Of a stretch of DNA of 64,000 bases, positions 7,615 through 17,308 are shown piece after piece. Each line of letters starts with the position of its first letter. Position 1 is the stretch's first letter. The notes below the pieces were generated by a model, which was given only the letters and a program-made list of their open reading frames with translations, was not told the origin of the DNA and made no database searches. This stretch comes from Leptolinea sp. HRD-7 (GTDB taxonomy: Bacteria > Chloroflexota > Anaerolineae > Anaerolineales > Anaerolineaceae), in contig AP024710.1 of the NCBI GenBank assembly GCA_024363285.1, positions 186,001 to 250,000 on the forward strand, given 5' to 3'. The position numbers and the translations under genes are program-made.

Positions 7615-9174
7615 ATGAAAAGACGAGAAAGCCGCCCAGTATTTAAGCCGTACATCATGAACCAACCGAGCCTGATACCACCGAGTCTGGATGAAATAAT
7701 CCCAGAAGGGCACATCGTAAGGGTAGTGAACGAAGCGATAGATCAGATAGACATAGACAAGCTGATCCAAAAATATAAAGGGGGAGGGACGAGCAGTTAC
7801 CATCCGCGGATGATGCTGAAAGTACTGGTGTATGCATACACACAGCGGATTTACACATCGCGACAGATCGCGAAAGGATTGAGAGAAAACATTCAATTCA
7901 TGTGGATCAGTGGGCGGAACACGCCGGATTTTCGGACGATCAACCGGTTCAGGGGGAGCCGAATGAGAGGAGTGATTGAGGATGTATTTGGGCAGGTGGT
8001 GCAACTGTTGAGAGAGATGGGATTGATCCGGCTGGAGAACTATTTTGTAGACGGGACAAAAATAGAAGCAGACGCGAACAAACATCGAGTAATATGGGCT
8101 AAGCGGACAGCGGGATATAAGAGCAAGTTGGAGCAGAAGATCCATGAGTTATTTGAAGAAATAGAAGCCGTCAATGAAGCCGAAGAAGAAGAATATGGGG
8201 ACAAAGACCTGGAAGAGATGGGAAATGGCGGCCCGATAAATAGCGAACTGATCCGGGAACGGATGAAAGAGGTAAACGAACGGTTGAAGAGGGAACCGGG
8301 GAACAAAGAATTGAAAGCGGCGGAGAAGAAATTAAAGAAGGATTATCTGCCGCGAATGGAGAAATACGAAGAACAGGAAAAGACCCTGGCAGGGCGAAGC
8401 AGCTATGCCAAAGCTGATCCAGATGCCACGTGTTTTCGCATGAAAGAGGATCGGGGTTCCGAGAAGCCGTTACCATTACCGGCCTACAACGTTCAATGTG
8501 GCACAGAGAACCAGTTTATTGTTGGCTTCAGCTTGCACCAACGGGCAGGAGATACGGCCTGTTTCATTCCACATATGGAGCACATTCAGGCGAACCTGGG
8601 CATCCTGCCAGTTCGAGTAGTTGCCGACGCGGGATATGGAAGTGAGGAGAATTATGCTTATTTGGAGAAGAACCAGCTCGAAAATTATGTAAAACACAAT
8701 CTATTTCACAAAGAGACAACCCGAAAATATCGGAACAATCCATTCGTAACCGGGAATCTTCCGTATGATCCGCAGACAGATAGTTTCCATTGCCCTGGAC
8801 AAAAACAATTGACATTTCTTTACACAAAAAAGGTCAAAACAGATAATGGGTATCTAAGTCAGCGCAAGGTGTATGGGTGCGAAGATTGTTCCGGGTGCCC
8901 ATTTCGACCAAAATGTTTCAAAGCAAGAGGCAACCGAAAGATCACAGTCAATCCCCAACTGGATGCCTATCGAGCTCAGGCAAATCTGAACTTGCGTTCG
9001 GAAGATGGTATTCGCTTGCGTGTTCAACGCAATACGGATGTAGAGGCTGTTTTTGGCATAATCAAGCACAACCGAAGGTTCCGGAGATTTCATCTCCGCG
9101 GGTTGGATAAGGTGAGTACCGAATGGGGACTGGTCTGCATTGCCCATAATATATGCAAAATGGCGGTCAGATAG
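7615..9174 (+). CDS. IS1182-family transposase
   Basis: A 519-aa DDE transposase. The N-terminal block ends in IPPSLDEIIPEGHIVRVVNE (21-40), the hallmark of IS1182-type enzymes. The catalytic acids are likely Asp146 (YFVDGTKIEA), Asp338 (VVADAGYGSEENY) and Glu477 (DVEAVFG). An acidic and basic coiled insertion at 170-260 and a CxxCxxC...C cluster (422-434, zinc-like) are present, both usual for the family. The frame is intact, so the protein may still be active. Its codon and base use is purine-rich and differs from its neighbours. The ATG at 7615 has AGGGG only 1-2 nt upstream, a poor spacing. Confidence 0.92.
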   Translation: MKRRESRPVFKPYIMNQPSLIPPSLDEIIPEGHIVRVVNEAIDQIDIDKLIQKYKGGGTSSYHPRMMLKVLVYAYTQRIYTSRQIAKGLRENIQFMWISGRNTPDFRTINRFRGSRMRGVIEDVFGQVVQLLREMGLIRLENYFVDGTKIEADANKHRVIWAKRTAGYKSKLEQKIHELFEEIEAVNEAEEEEYGDKDLEEMGNGGPINSELIRERMKEVNERLKREPGNKELKAAEKKLKKDYLPRMEKYEEQEKTLAGRSSYAKADPDATCFRMKEDRGSEKPLPLPAYNVQCGTENQFIVGFSLHQRAGDTACFIPHMEHIQANLGILPVRVVADAGYGSEENYAYLEKNQLENYVKHNLFHKETTRKYRNNPFVTGNLPYDPQTDSFHCPGQKQLTFLYTKKVKTDNGYLSQRKVYGCEDCSGCPFRPKCFKARGNRKITVNPQLDAYRAQANLNLRSEDGIRLRVQRNTDVEAVFGIIKHNRRFRRFHLRGLDKVSTEWGLVCIAHNICKMAVR

Positions 9175-9187
9175 CCGCCATTTTTTT
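9157..9187 (+). terminator. Intrinsic terminator of the transposase gene
   Basis: AAAATGGCGG (9157-9166) and CCGCCATTTT (9175-9184) form a 10-bp stem with an 8-nt loop and run into TTTTTTT. The TAG stop codon of the transposase sits in the loop, so the hairpin overlaps the end of the coding sequence. Confidence 0.7.
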
Positions 9188-9366
9188 GTCTCATTTTTGG
9201 GGAACGATTCTAGATTAGTTTTGAGTCGTCCTCTTTTCGTTAAAAATTTATACCTTTTTTGTTGTAATAAATCATGGAATCTGTAAGAATATATAGGTAT
9301 GAATATCAGGTACATCCGGGTGGCGTTTTTATTCATCAACAAGGTTTTTAGTAATAAGTCTGATCA

Positions 9367-12051
9367 ATGAAAAATATCAAAAAAATAAAAATTCCGGGTA
9401 TCCAAAAGAAAATCATAGCCATCGTTATTGCCAGCGTGGGGCTTTCAATAGGTATATCAACCGTAATCAACCTGATGGTGATTTCAAATACGCTTACCCA
9501 GAATGCTGGTGAAAAGATTTTTTTAATTTCCCGAAAAACCCATGACATTGTGATGGGCAAGATCGATAAGGAATTCAGTCTGTTGAGATTAATCGCTTCA
9601 TCACCATATACTCAACAAGAATTAGCATCGGCAAACTTGTTTTATCGTGATTCCCATGCCAGTCTGGTGGAAGAACGGTCCGGTATTATTGATCGTGATT
9701 GGAACAGGCAAGCTGCCAGTGCAGAGATATTAAAAAGCGATATCGAAAACACCCCTTTGAGTCAGTATTTGCGTGATCTACAATCTACTGAACCATCCGA
9801 AGTGGAAATGTTTATTACAGACAAACAAGGCTTCATTATTGCCATGTCTAACCGTACAACGGATTACTGGCAGGCAGATGAAGAGTGGTGGCAGCAGGCG
9901 GCATCAGGAAAGATTTATATCAGCTCTCCCCTGTATGACGAAAGCAGTCATTATTGGGCTTTAAATATTGCCGTTCCCGTCTATAAGAACGGCAATCAGA
10001 CAAGCTTTACAGGTGTTGTTAGAGGAACGATAGATATCACATCTTTACTGGAAGAGATATTTAATATTGAATTTGGTGAAAGCGGACGCGGTTTCTTTGT
10101 CAGTAATGACGGGAAAATTTACAGCCGTTTAGGTGAGAGTCTTGATATTCGGGAAGTCCCCGAGAATTACCATTCCCGTATAGACAATCTTCAGGATGGC
10201 TGGACTGGCGATTTTCCGGATATTGATGGTATTGATACAGTCGCCGCCATTCACAACCTGGAATATGATGGCCAGAATATCGGTAAGATACTCATATTAA
10301 TGAAGCAGAGCGAATTGAAAACAATTCTCTTATCGACAATTAAGGAGAATTTGTTTATAGCATTTCTACTTATTGTTATTCTTAGCGTTATTGGCAGCTT
10401 TTCAGCAAATAGTATTCTACGAATTCTCAACACGTTGAATAAAGAAGTAAGTCTAATAGCAAAAGGTGATTATTCCCATTCGTTCTCAAAATCGATTGCC
10501 ACTTCAACCGATCCGGATATTCAAAGCCTGGTGGAAAGCGTAAGCAGCATGAGTTCAGCGGTTCAAGATCGCGAAAAAGCTCTGCAAGCGAATGAAAAGA
10601 AATACCGCCACCTTGTGGAGACAATGAACGAAGGTTTATTGATGCTTAATGAGGTTGGCACTGTGATGTATGCCAACCCCAGGATCAGTGAAATGTTGGG
10701 TTTTTCATTGGAAGAGATCATCGGCACAAGCTATTTTCAATTTATCGCCGAAAAAGAAATATCGAATACCGCCTTCCAATGGACGTTGCGTGAAGATGGT
10801 TTTCAACATTCGTATGAAACTGTATTATTGAAGAAATCCGGTGAAGAGCTTCATGTGCTAATCTCTCCCCAGCGGTTGGTAAATGAAGAAAATGAGTTTA
10901 CCGGAAGTCTTGCCGTGGTGACAGATATCTCAAGAAATAAGGAAGTGGAACTGACTCAGCAGAAGAAAATTGAGGAACTGGCCAGTTTACGTCGGATTGA
11001 TACGGCGATTTTGTCAGGTAATAACCTGAAATCTGTCATTGAAGTTATTCTAGAACAGTTTAAAAATGAGCTAAAAGCAGACGCGGTCTCAATTCATATT
11101 TTTCATCCGCATTCAACCAGGGTCAGGCTTTCCAAAGCTTTTATTCAGAATAAAAAAATCACCTGCGCAAAAAACGATATCCACCACAGACGGATTCATG
11201 AACACATTGAAGACAATGCCGGCTGCCTTTACACGGCTGACATTAATGATCAAATTCTGTGGGAAAAGTTATCAGAAATTGATATCAAAACCTTATATAT
11301 AGCCCCCATCCTGGTTGGAGAAAATCGCAAAGGTATTCTGGAAGCGGCATTTACCTCAACTGTAAATATTAATGACGAATGGCTCAGCTATTTTAACGCC
11401 CTCATCACTCAAACTGCCGTTGGTATAGAAAAAACCGAACTGGTTGAAGTTCTGCAAACCCGAAACAAAGAACTGCAGGAAGCGTATTTATCCACCATCA
11501 AAGGATGGGCAAACGCGTTGGAACTAAGAGACGAAGAAACTCGCGGTCATTCCGATCGCGTGGTTCAAATGGCGCTTGATATGGCTATTCAATTCGGGTT
11601 TACAGGTGAAGCTCTGGAAAACTTTCGTAATGGTGCGCTTTTACATGATATTGGCAAAATGGGTGTGCCCGATGGAATTCTGTTAAAACCGGGAAAATTA
11701 ACGGATGAAGAATGGGTGATCATGAAAAAACACCCGGTGTTTGCGTATAATTTATTAAAAGGAATTCCATTCCTTAACAATGCATTGGAGATTCCATATT
11801 ATCATCATGAACGCTGGAACGGATCGGGGTATCCACACGGATTACAGGGTGAGTCAATACCGCTCTCAGCCCGAATATTTGCCGTGGTCGATGTTTGGGA
11901 TGCGTTAACCAGCGACCGCCCATACCGCCCGGCGTGGTCAAGAGAGACCACAGCGAAATATTTAATTGAAAACAAAGGGATTCAATTTGACCCCCATGTA
12001 GTGGATGTATTTCTTGATATGATAAGCCGTAAGCAAGAGCCAATTTCCTGA
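9367..12051 (+). CDS. Membrane sensor with PAS, GAF and HD-GYP cyclic-di-GMP phosphodiesterase domain
   Basis: An 894-aa signalling protein. A first membrane helix at about 13-36 and a second at about 326-348 enclose an extracytoplasmic sensor of the dCache kind. A HAMP-like linker, a PAS domain (about 411-525) and a GAF domain (about 540-690) follow. The HD-GYP domain (about 705-890) keeps its metal and catalytic motifs: HSDRVV, LLHDIGK with His760-Asp761, HPVFAYNLL, then HHERWNGSGYP beginning at His813 and ARIFAVVDVWDALTSDRPYR. It is therefore predicted to hydrolyse cyclic di-GMP in response to an external ligand. There is no partner GGDEF protein nearby. The start has no clear ribosome binding site. 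The gene is AT-rich relative to the window. Confidence 0.9.
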   Translation: MKNIKKIKIPGIQKKIIAIVIASVGLSIGISTVINLMVISNTLTQNAGEKIFLISRKTHDIVMGKIDKEFSLLRLIASSPYTQQELASANLFYRDSHASLVEERSGIIDRDWNRQAASAEILKSDIENTPLSQYLRDLQSTEPSEVEMFITDKQGFIIAMSNRTTDYWQADEEWWQQAASGKIYISSPLYDESSHYWALNIAVPVYKNGNQTSFTGVVRGTIDITSLLEEIFNIEFGESGRGFFVSNDGKIYSRLGESLDIREVPENYHSRIDNLQDGWTGDFPDIDGIDTVAAIHNLEYDGQNIGKILILMKQSELKTILLSTIKENLFIAFLLIVILSVIGSFSANSILRILNTLNKEVSLIAKGDYSHSFSKSIATSTDPDIQSLVESVSSMSSAVQDREKALQANEKKYRHLVETMNEGLLMLNEVGTVMYANPRISEMLGFSLEEIIGTSYFQFIAEKEISNTAFQWTLREDGFQHSYETVLLKKSGEELHVLISPQRLVNEENEFTGSLAVVTDISRNKEVELTQQKKIEELASLRRIDTAILSGNNLKSVIEVILEQFKNELKADAVSIHIFHPHSTRVRLSKAFIQNKKITCAKNDIHHRRIHEHIEDNAGCLYTADINDQILWEKLSEIDIKTLYIAPILVGENRKGILEAAFTSTVNINDEWLSYFNALITQTAVGIEKTELVEVLQTRNKELQEAYLSTIKGWANALELRDEETRGHSDRVVQMALDMAIQFGFTGEALENFRNGALLHDIGKMGVPDGILLKPGKLTDEEWVIMKKHPVFAYNLLKGIPFLNNALEIPYYHHERWNGSGYPHGLQGESIPLSARIFAVVDVWDALTSDRPYRPAWSRETTAKYLIENKGIQFDPHVVDVFLDMISRKQEPIS

Positions 12052-12086
12052 TCGGGTTGGCACGATTATAAAAATCAGGTCTGACG

Positions 12087-12302
12087 ATGTCACATTACCT
12101 TGAAGAAATCTGGGACGATATTCTTTCGCGCCGACCCGCTCGTATTCGGCGCCGTTTCAATCTTCTGGATGAATCCAGTCGGCAAGAGGTATTAAATCAT
12201 CTTAAGAAGATGACCACCGAAGAAGGCTGGCAGGATGTTCAGGTGGAGAGTGCTCAGGCTGCCCTTAACGCGCTGGCGACTGAAAGCCGGAGTGCAAAAT
12301 GA
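12087..12302 (+). CDS. Small conserved-looking protein of unknown function
   Basis: A 71-aa soluble, charged and mostly helical protein, rich in Arg and Glu (RRPARIRRRFNLLDESSRQE), with no signal peptide or membrane segment. I do not recognise a family. It starts 35 nt after the HD-GYP gene and its stop overlaps the start of the GT87 gene by 4 bases (ATGA), so translational coupling with that membrane protein is likely. A small accessory role to the neighbour is possible but unproven. Confidence 0.65.
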   Translation: MSHYLEEIWDDILSRRPARIRRRFNLLDESSRQEVLNHLKKMTTEEGWQDVQVESAQAALNALATESRSAK

Positions 12303-13525
12303 GGTTGAATAGCCGTGTATCGGAAGCATTGAACCGATGGCCGGTATTTATTTTAATCGGATTATTTTTTTTCGGACTTCTCATCTTTGCGGTGTATTCT
12401 GCCACAGAGACCAATTTACCCGGAACGGATTTTTTTATTTACTATGTTGCCGCCCGTCAGGTCACCATAGAGCATGGCTCACCGTATGCTGAAACCGTAG
12501 GCGAACAGAGTCAGTTGGCCATTCTTAAACACCTGTCACGGCCGGGAGAAGACCAATTAAGATATGTGTACCCACCTTACGGTTTGCTGCCAGTGCTCCC
12601 TCTTTCGGGACTTTCTATTCGACTGGCTTATGCTGTATGGCTATCGTTCTGGATACTTTGCCTTCCCATAGCTCTGATTTACGCCTTTCGTACAGTACCA
12701 CCTCTTGTTCTTCTTAATCTCCTTCTCTTGTATCCACTGACATTCGGTTTGATGCTTGGAAACCTGAATATTGCCGTTATTTGCATCATTCTTCTTGTTG
12801 CCGGACGGCTACCGGGAATGAGCACCCGCCAAAAAGTGGAACCGCTCATTCTGGGATTCTTTTTCGCCTGGGCAACCGTAAAACCACAATTCTCGAGCTT
12901 CTTTATTCTCGTTTTTGTTCTAACAGCCTTTCGCAAACAAATCTGGCGATTCATTGCCGGTTTTATAACAGGTGTTGTGATTCTTATTATCACGAGTTTT
13001 TTCATCACCCCACAATGGATCACAGAATGGCTTAATTTGATCCGCCGGTACCCGGCGTACACGGGTGGGCAGGTGATCGTCTCCCCACTGGTTGACCTGT
13101 TTCCTGCTGGTTTTCATACAGGTCTTTATTTACTACTGGTTATCTTTGCTGGTTTATTTATAGGCTGGCAGCTTATTTGCTGGTGGAAAAACCGGTGCAC
13201 CACGATTGAACTGCTTTGCCTTGGCACAGGCACGCTTTTCCTTTTTCATCCAACCGGCGTATCATACGAACAAATGACCTTTCTTCTTCCATTCGTACTC
13301 TATTTAGTTTGCGGATGGCAAAAACAGCCCACTACGCATTGTATTGTTTTATTGACAACCGTGTTTATTTCATGGTTACTGGTTTATCTCAGTATTTCGC
13401 ATTTGTGGGATAGGGCAACATATTACGGAATGTATTTTTTATTTCTTATCTGGCTGGTATTTACATTCATCTTCCGCAAGAGTCGAATACTCTTGCCGGG
13501 AGAGCAAAGTTATATTGATGTATAA
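12299..13525 (+). CDS. Polytopic membrane protein, GT87 (DUF2029-like) glycosyltransferase
   Basis: A 408-aa protein with about ten hydrophobic helices. The first extracytoplasmic loop carries a motif resembling lipid-linked-sugar mannosyltransferases of family GT87: PGTDFFIYYVAARQ, where the Asp is the expected catalytic acid, then GSPYAET and YVYPPYGLLPVLPL. Such enzymes transfer a hexose from a polyprenyl-phosphate donor on the outer face of the membrane. Acceptor and product cannot be told. The ATG overlaps the stop of the 71-aa gene and has GGAGTG upstream. The following 205 bp to the pnp end hold no gene, only the terminator at their right end. Confidence 0.75.
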   Translation: MRLNSRVSEALNRWPVFILIGLFFFGLLIFAVYSATETNLPGTDFFIYYVAARQVTIEHGSPYAETVGEQSQLAILKHLSRPGEDQLRYVYPPYGLLPVLPLSGLSIRLAYAVWLSFWILCLPIALIYAFRTVPPLVLLNLLLLYPLTFGLMLGNLNIAVICIILLVAGRLPGMSTRQKVEPLILGFFFAWATVKPQFSSFFILVFVLTAFRKQIWRFIAGFITGVVILIITSFFITPQWITEWLNLIRRYPAYTGGQVIVSPLVDLFPAGFHTGLYLLLVIFAGLFIGWQLICWWKNRCTTIELLCLGTGTLFLFHPTGVSYEQMTFLLPFVLYLVCGWQKQPTTHCIVLLTTVFISWLLVYLSISHLWDRATYYGMYFLFLIWLVFTFIFRKSRILLPGEQSYIDV

Positions 13526-13682
13526 ATATCGGACGATAAATTTTATACGAAATCCAAAACAGACAGGATTTCTTCACAATGAAAACCCGATTGAGAAATC
13601 CGCTCAAACCAAATTGAATATATAAGAAACCTGAAAAAACAACTATTCGGAAGAAAGCGAATCAGAAGTTATCAGAATGAAA

Positions 13683-13721
13683 AAAAAGCAGGCGGTTCAA
13701 AAATGAACCACCTGCTTTTTA
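13683..13721 (-). terminator. Intrinsic terminator of pnp
   Basis: AAAAGCAGGCGGTTC and GAACCACCTGCTTTT, separated by a short AT loop, form a long stem with one central mismatch. Read on the minus strand it follows the pnp stop by about 10 nt and ends in a run of U. It could also stop plus-strand transcription from the GT87 gene. Confidence 0.85.
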
Positions 13722-13730
13722 TGATGAAAT

Positions 13731-15971
13731 CTAATGGCGTGAATGTCCGCGATCACCACTACGTTCGCCACCGCGTCCACTGAAGGAACCACGTCCTCCA
13801 CCAGACCGTCCTCGGTCACTACCGCCATTACGGTCGCCGTTCGGGCGGCCTTTACGGTCATGTTCCGCCGCTTCTTCAACGGTCCAACCTTCAAGCACAG
13901 CCTGGCGTGACAGGCGAATTTTTCCCTGCGGGTCAATACCGGTAACCATAACGGTTATTTCATCGCCCATTTGAACAACATCTTCCACTTTGTTCACACG
14001 CTCAGAGTCGAGCTGACTGATGTGAACCATGCCATCAACACCGGGTAAGATCTGCACAAACGCGCCAAAATCGGCGATACGCACAACTTTACCGGTATAA
14101 ATCCGGCCCAATTCAGGGGTTTCTGTCAAACCCTCAATTCTCTCTCGGGCAATGGCTTCGCCAGAGCCATCAATGGCGGCAATGTAGACTGTGCCGTCGT
14201 CGTCAATATCGATCTTGGTACCCGTCTCGTCTTGCAGGCTGCGGATATTCTTTCCGCCGGGTCCAATAATGGCACCGATTTTATCAACAGGAACTTTAAT
14301 GATAGTGATTCGCGGTGCAAAGCGGCTTAATTCTTTGCGGGGTTCGGGAATCACTTCGGTGATTTTTCCAATGATGAAAAGTCGGGCAACCCGAGCTTGA
14401 GCCAGAGCGTTGGCCATGATCTCAGGTGTGATGCCCGAAATCTTGATGTCCATCTGGAGAGCGGTGATACCGGCTTCTGTTCCGGCTACTTTAAAATCCA
14501 TGTCTCCCAGATGGTCTTCCAATCCCTGGATATCGGTGAGGATCTGATAATCATCGCCTTCTTTGATCAAACCCATGGCAACACCGGCTACCGGGGCTTT
14601 GATCGGAACACCTGTGTCCATAAGAGCAAGGGTGGAACCGCACACCGAAGCCATTGACGATGATCCGTTAGAAGATAATACCTCAGATACGAGACGCAGG
14701 GTGTAGGGGAAGGTTTCTTCCGCCGGGATTACAGGAACAAGCGCGCGTTCCGCCAGAGCACCGTGACCGATCTCACGCCGTGACTGTCCGCGCAGCATTT
14801 TTACCTCACCGGTAGAATATGGCGGAAAATTGTAATGATGCATGTAGCGTTTTGTATCAACCGGGGAAAGGTTGTCCAGTTCCTGTGCTTCTTTGGGGGT
14901 GCCAAGGGTAGCCAGGGTTAAAACCTGGGTCTCGCCGCGGGTGAAAAGACCAGAACCATGGGCGCGCGGGCTGATTCCCACTTCGCACCAGATGGGTCGG
15001 ATTTCGTTCAAGGCGCGGCCATCGGGTCGCTTACCCTGTTTTAGAATACGTTCGCGGACAACACGCTTATAGGCTTCTTCAAATGCCTCTTTATATTTCC
15101 TGGCTTTTTCTGCGTCTTCTCCGGCTTCAGCAACAAGATCTGCTTCCACCTTTTCAACAGCCGCATTCAATTCCGCTTTTGTGTGAGGGGCATCAAGAGC
15201 CGCCTGCAAGGCGGGGGCGACTTTGTTATAGACTTCGTTGACTATGGACTCTTCCAGAGGGAACAGGGGGACAACCCGTTTAGGTTTTCCGATCTCTTTC
15301 GCCATTTCCAGTTGAGCGTCGACCAAGGGTTGAAGCGATTCATGCCCAAAAGCAAGGGCGGCTACCATATCCTCTTCGGAGACTTCATCGGACCCGCATT
15401 CCACCATAAGAATGGCATCACGCGTACCGGCTATACGCAAGTCAAGATCGGATTTTTCCAGTTCAGGGTAGGTAGGGTTAACAATAAATTTGCCATCCAC
15501 CCGACCGATGCGCACCGCGCCAACCGGCCCAGCCCAGGGGATATCAGATATCATTACAGCGGCTGAAGCGGCATTGATGGCCAGCACATCCAGAGGGTTC
15601 TCCGCGTCAGAAGACATAGAGAACATTATCACCTGTACTTCATTGCGCATGGACTGATCAAATAGAGGACGTAACGGGCGGTCGGCCAGTCGAGAAACCA
15701 GAATAGCTTCCTGGCTGGGGCGTCCTTCTCGTCGGAAGAAGGAACCTGGAATGCGTCCACCGGCATACATGCGTTCTTCATATTCCACAGTCAGCGGGAA
15801 GAAATCCTGCCCTTCACGCGGTTCCTGCCCCATCGTGGCAGCAGCAAAAATTACAGAGTCACCCAGAGTAATGGTGACAGCGCCACCGGCCTGTGCGGCC
15901 AGTTTTCCGGTTTCAAATGTAACCGGTTTACCGCCGACAATGGCGGTATATTGTTTGACATTTGGTGTCAT
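13731..15971 (-). CDS. pnp: Polyribonucleotide nucleotidyltransferase (PNPase)
   Basis: A 746-aa 3'-5' phosphorolytic exoribonuclease of the RNA degradosome type. Two RNase PH-like domains are visible ([18 protein letters not shown] at the N-terminus; [18 protein letters not shown] and [20 protein letters not shown] in the second). A KH domain ([18 protein letters not shown], around 553-612) and an S1 domain (about 620-692) follow. The last roughly 40 residues form an Arg/Gly/Ser-rich tail ([18 protein letters not shown]) that is not part of the core enzyme. It follows rpsO in the conserved rpsO-pnp order, 145 nt away with a terminator between. The ATG at 15971 has AAAAGGA upstream. Confidence 0.97.
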   Translation of the reverse strand: MTPNVKQYTAIVGGKPVTFETGKLAAQAGGAVTITLGDSVIFAAATMGQEPREGQDFFPLTVEYEERMYAGGRIPGSFFRREGRPSQEAILVSRLADRPLRPLFDQSMRNEVQVIMFSMSSDAENPLDVLAINAASAAVMISDIPWAGPVGAVRIGRVDGKFIVNPTYPELEKSDLDLRIAGTRDAILMVECGSDEVSEEDMVAALAFGHESLQPLVDAQLEMAKEIGKPKRVVPLFPLEESIVNEVYNKVAPALQAALDAPHTKAELNAAVEKVEADLVAEAGEDAEKARKYKEAFEEAYKRVVRERILKQGKRPDGRALNEIRPIWCEVGISPRAHGSGLFTRGETQVLTLATLGTPKEAQELDNLSPVDTKRYMHHYNFPPYSTGEVKMLRGQSRREIGHGALAERALVPVIPAEETFPYTLRLVSEVLSSNGSSSMASVCGSTLALMDTGVPIKAPVAGVAMGLIKEGDDYQILTDIQGLEDHLGDMDFKVAGTEAGITALQMDIKISGITPEIMANALAQARVARLFIIGKITEVIPEPRKELSRFAPRITIIKVPVDKIGAIIGPGGKNIRSLQDETGTKIDIDDDGTVYIAAIDGSGEAIARERIEGLTETPELGRIYTGKVVRIADFGAFVQILPGVDGMVHISQLDSERVNKVEDVVQMGDEITVMVTGIDPQGKIRLSRQAVLEGWTVEEAAEHDRKGRPNGDRNGGSDRGRSGGGRGSFSGRGGERSGDRGHSRH

Positions 15972-16012
15972 TTGTTTATCCTTTTCCCGCCTGTCAGGGA
16001 CTGAAAACCGGG

Positions 16013-16027
16013 GAGGACATTGTCCTC
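16013..16027 (-). other. Hairpin in the pnp leader
   Basis: GAGGAC-ATT-GTCCTC is a perfect 6-bp stem with a 3-nt loop about 40 nt before the pnp start. pnp leaders are known to carry structured autoregulatory elements in enterobacteria. Whether this small stem has such a role is only inferred. Confidence 0.3.
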
Positions 16028-16056
16028 AACGAATTTCAATTCCCAACCGGCGAGCC

Positions 16057-16106
16057 TAAAAAGGTTTAAGAGAGCAGGCAATGGTTGTTTAGCCCCTGCC
16101 TGCTCT
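16057..16106 (-). terminator. Intrinsic terminator of rpsO
   Basis: AGAGCAGGCA and TGCCTGCTCT (16097-16106 and 16071-16080) form a perfect 10-bp stem with a 16-nt loop, 10 nt past the rpsO stop. On the minus strand it is followed by CTTAAACCTTTTT, a U-rich tract. Partial readthrough would feed pnp. Confidence 0.75.
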
Positions 16107-16116
16107 CACGTTAATA

Positions 16117-16386
16117 CTATTTTTGGCGAATATTCAGTTTTGTCGTGATGGCTACGTAGCGGTTGTAGTCTTTACGTCGCAGGTAAGCCAATAAACGGCG
16201 GCGGTGGCCAACCATTTTTAACAAACCACGGCGAGAGGAGTGATCCTGCTTATTGCTGCGCAGGTGTTCGGTAAGCTGGGAAATACGGGTCGACAAAATG
16301 GCGATCTGTACTTCAGCCGAGCCGGTATCACCTTCATGCTGGTGATACGTGTCAATAAGTTTGGTTTTTGCTTCTTTTGAAATCAT
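16117..16386 (-). CDS. rpsO: 30S ribosomal protein S15
   Basis: An 89-aa protein that binds 16S rRNA in the platform of the small subunit. The family core is clear: [20 protein letters not shown] and [20 protein letters not shown]. The frame is open further upstream to 16548, but S15 proteins begin as MISKEAK. The ATG at 16386 has GGAG 12 nt before it, so the shorter start is chosen. It is followed by its own terminator and pnp. Confidence 0.96.
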   Translation of the reverse strand: MISKEAKTKLIDTYHQHEGDTGSAEVQIAILSTRISQLTEHLRSNKQDHSSRRGLLKMVGHRRRLLAYLRRKDYNRYVAITTKLNIRQK

Positions 16387-16468
16387 GTGACATCTGCTCC
16401 TATTTTTATTTGCAGGTCTCCTGATTCGCAGTCCTTTCGAACCGCAAACCGGACCAGTCAGATTGAAA

Positions 16469-16474
16469 ATTATA
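16469..16474 (-). promoter_or_regulatory. Extended -10 promoter of rpsO
   Basis: On the minus strand CTGGTATAAT carries a perfect TATAAT with the TGn extension. The -35 region is weak. It lies in the 109-bp gap before rpsO, giving a leader of about 75 nt. That leader can form an outer CTGA/TCAG and an inner GTCC/GGAC pairing before the ribosome binding site. Confidence 0.55.
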
Positions 16475-16495
16475 CCAGAAATCTCTTTATTCAGA

Positions 16496-17305
16496 TTACT
16501 TCTCAGGTTGATCCTGTATGACCTTGCGCAGGCTGTTCTGCATTTCAATTGGGAATTCAGGCAGGCATTTCCGAATTAGCCGGGCCAGCATAACATTACC
16601 CGTACGGTTATAACATTGCCGCAGGAAAAAAACTGTCTCCACGGCCGTGCGCCTGGCCAGTAAAATAATCATTTTCTCCAGTTCATGGAATGTCGAGCGA
16701 TTCGTCATCTCCAACGGAGTGGTTAATAACCGGAATACTACCGGCAAATTTTCAAACTCTCGGTCTTCAATTAACCCCTGTAGCGCCCGAAACCCGATCA
16801 ATTGCTGCGAGAGTGTTTCTGAATTTACCCAGCGCTCCACTATATCAAACCATACCTGAAGACTGGCTTCACGCAATGGATTTCCGCTTCGCTGTAACAG
16901 TGCTTCCTGAACCAGGGAGTTTTCCTGCGGTGTACAGTAGCGTACAAGGTAATTGGAGGCAGCCCGGGGTTCTTTGCGCGCGGCCATTCCAATCAATGAA
17001 GCCGACAGTATCTTTGGCTCAAGGTACATTTCTTTCCAAAGTTCCTCAGCCAGTGCCAGCGCGCCCATAGGAGATTCATCCGCGGGTTTTTGCAGCGCCT
17101 GCTCTACCATCTGCAAGAAAAGAGGAGGCACTCCATAACTGGGAATCAAAGGCGCCGGCCTGGCCATATCTCCCTTTCGGGTGACCCTATCGGCGTAGAA
17201 TTCCAATCGGTCAAGTAGTAATCGGCGAAAAGAAGCAGGCTGCGAAAAGCAGCCTGCCAGTTCATCTGCCTGTTTTTTTACTCGTGAAAGTTCTACGGCC
17301 GGCAT
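16496..17305 (-). CDS. Helical-repeat protein of unknown function (AlkD/HEAT-like)
   Basis: A 269-aa soluble protein that is almost all predicted helix, with repeating amphipathic helix pairs. The middle stretch [20 protein letters not shown], followed by a conserved-looking [12 protein letters not shown], recalls the HEAT-like fold of AlkD-type DNA alkylation-repair proteins. I cannot see a confident match to the AlkD active site, so no activity is claimed. It lies 3 nt after proS and is probably the last gene of the murE-to-proS operon. Ordinary HEAT-repeat scaffold proteins are the main alternative. Confidence 0.6.
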   Translation of the reverse strand: MPAVELSRVKKQADELAGCFSQPASFRRLLLDRLEFYADRVTRKGDMARPAPLIPSYGVPPLFLQMVEQALQKPADESPMGALALAEELWKEMYLEPKILSASLIGMAARKEPRAASNYLVRYCTPQENSLVQEALLQRSGNPLREASLQVWFDIVERWVNSETLSQQLIGFRALQGLIEDREFENLPVVFRLLTTPLEMTNRSTFHELEKMIILLARRTAVETVFFLRQCYNRTGNVMLARLIRKCLPEFPIEMQNSLRKVIQDQPEK

Positions 17306-17308
17306 GGA

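Larger units (their letters stand above)
7555..9234 (+). mobile_element. IS1182-family insertion sequence (boundaries tentative)
   Basis: The element holds one transposase gene. The left end AGAGGCTGACCCAAAAGTC (7555-7573) has an imperfect inverted counterpart at 9216-9234 (GTTTTGAGTCGTCCTCT), with 13 of 18 bases in the core agreeing. TTCG occurs just outside the left end (7551-7554) and at 9236-9239, offset by one base, so a target duplication is only suggestive. No second copy of the element is visible in this window. Confidence 0.55.

Noticed and set aside
7588..8145. 185-aa open frame antisense to the transposase
   Set aside because: It depends on the purine-rich composition of the transposase and lacks any family pattern.
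16387..16548. N-terminal extension of S15 up to 16548
   Set aside because: The residues do not match S15, and a promoter and ribosome binding site lie within that stretch.
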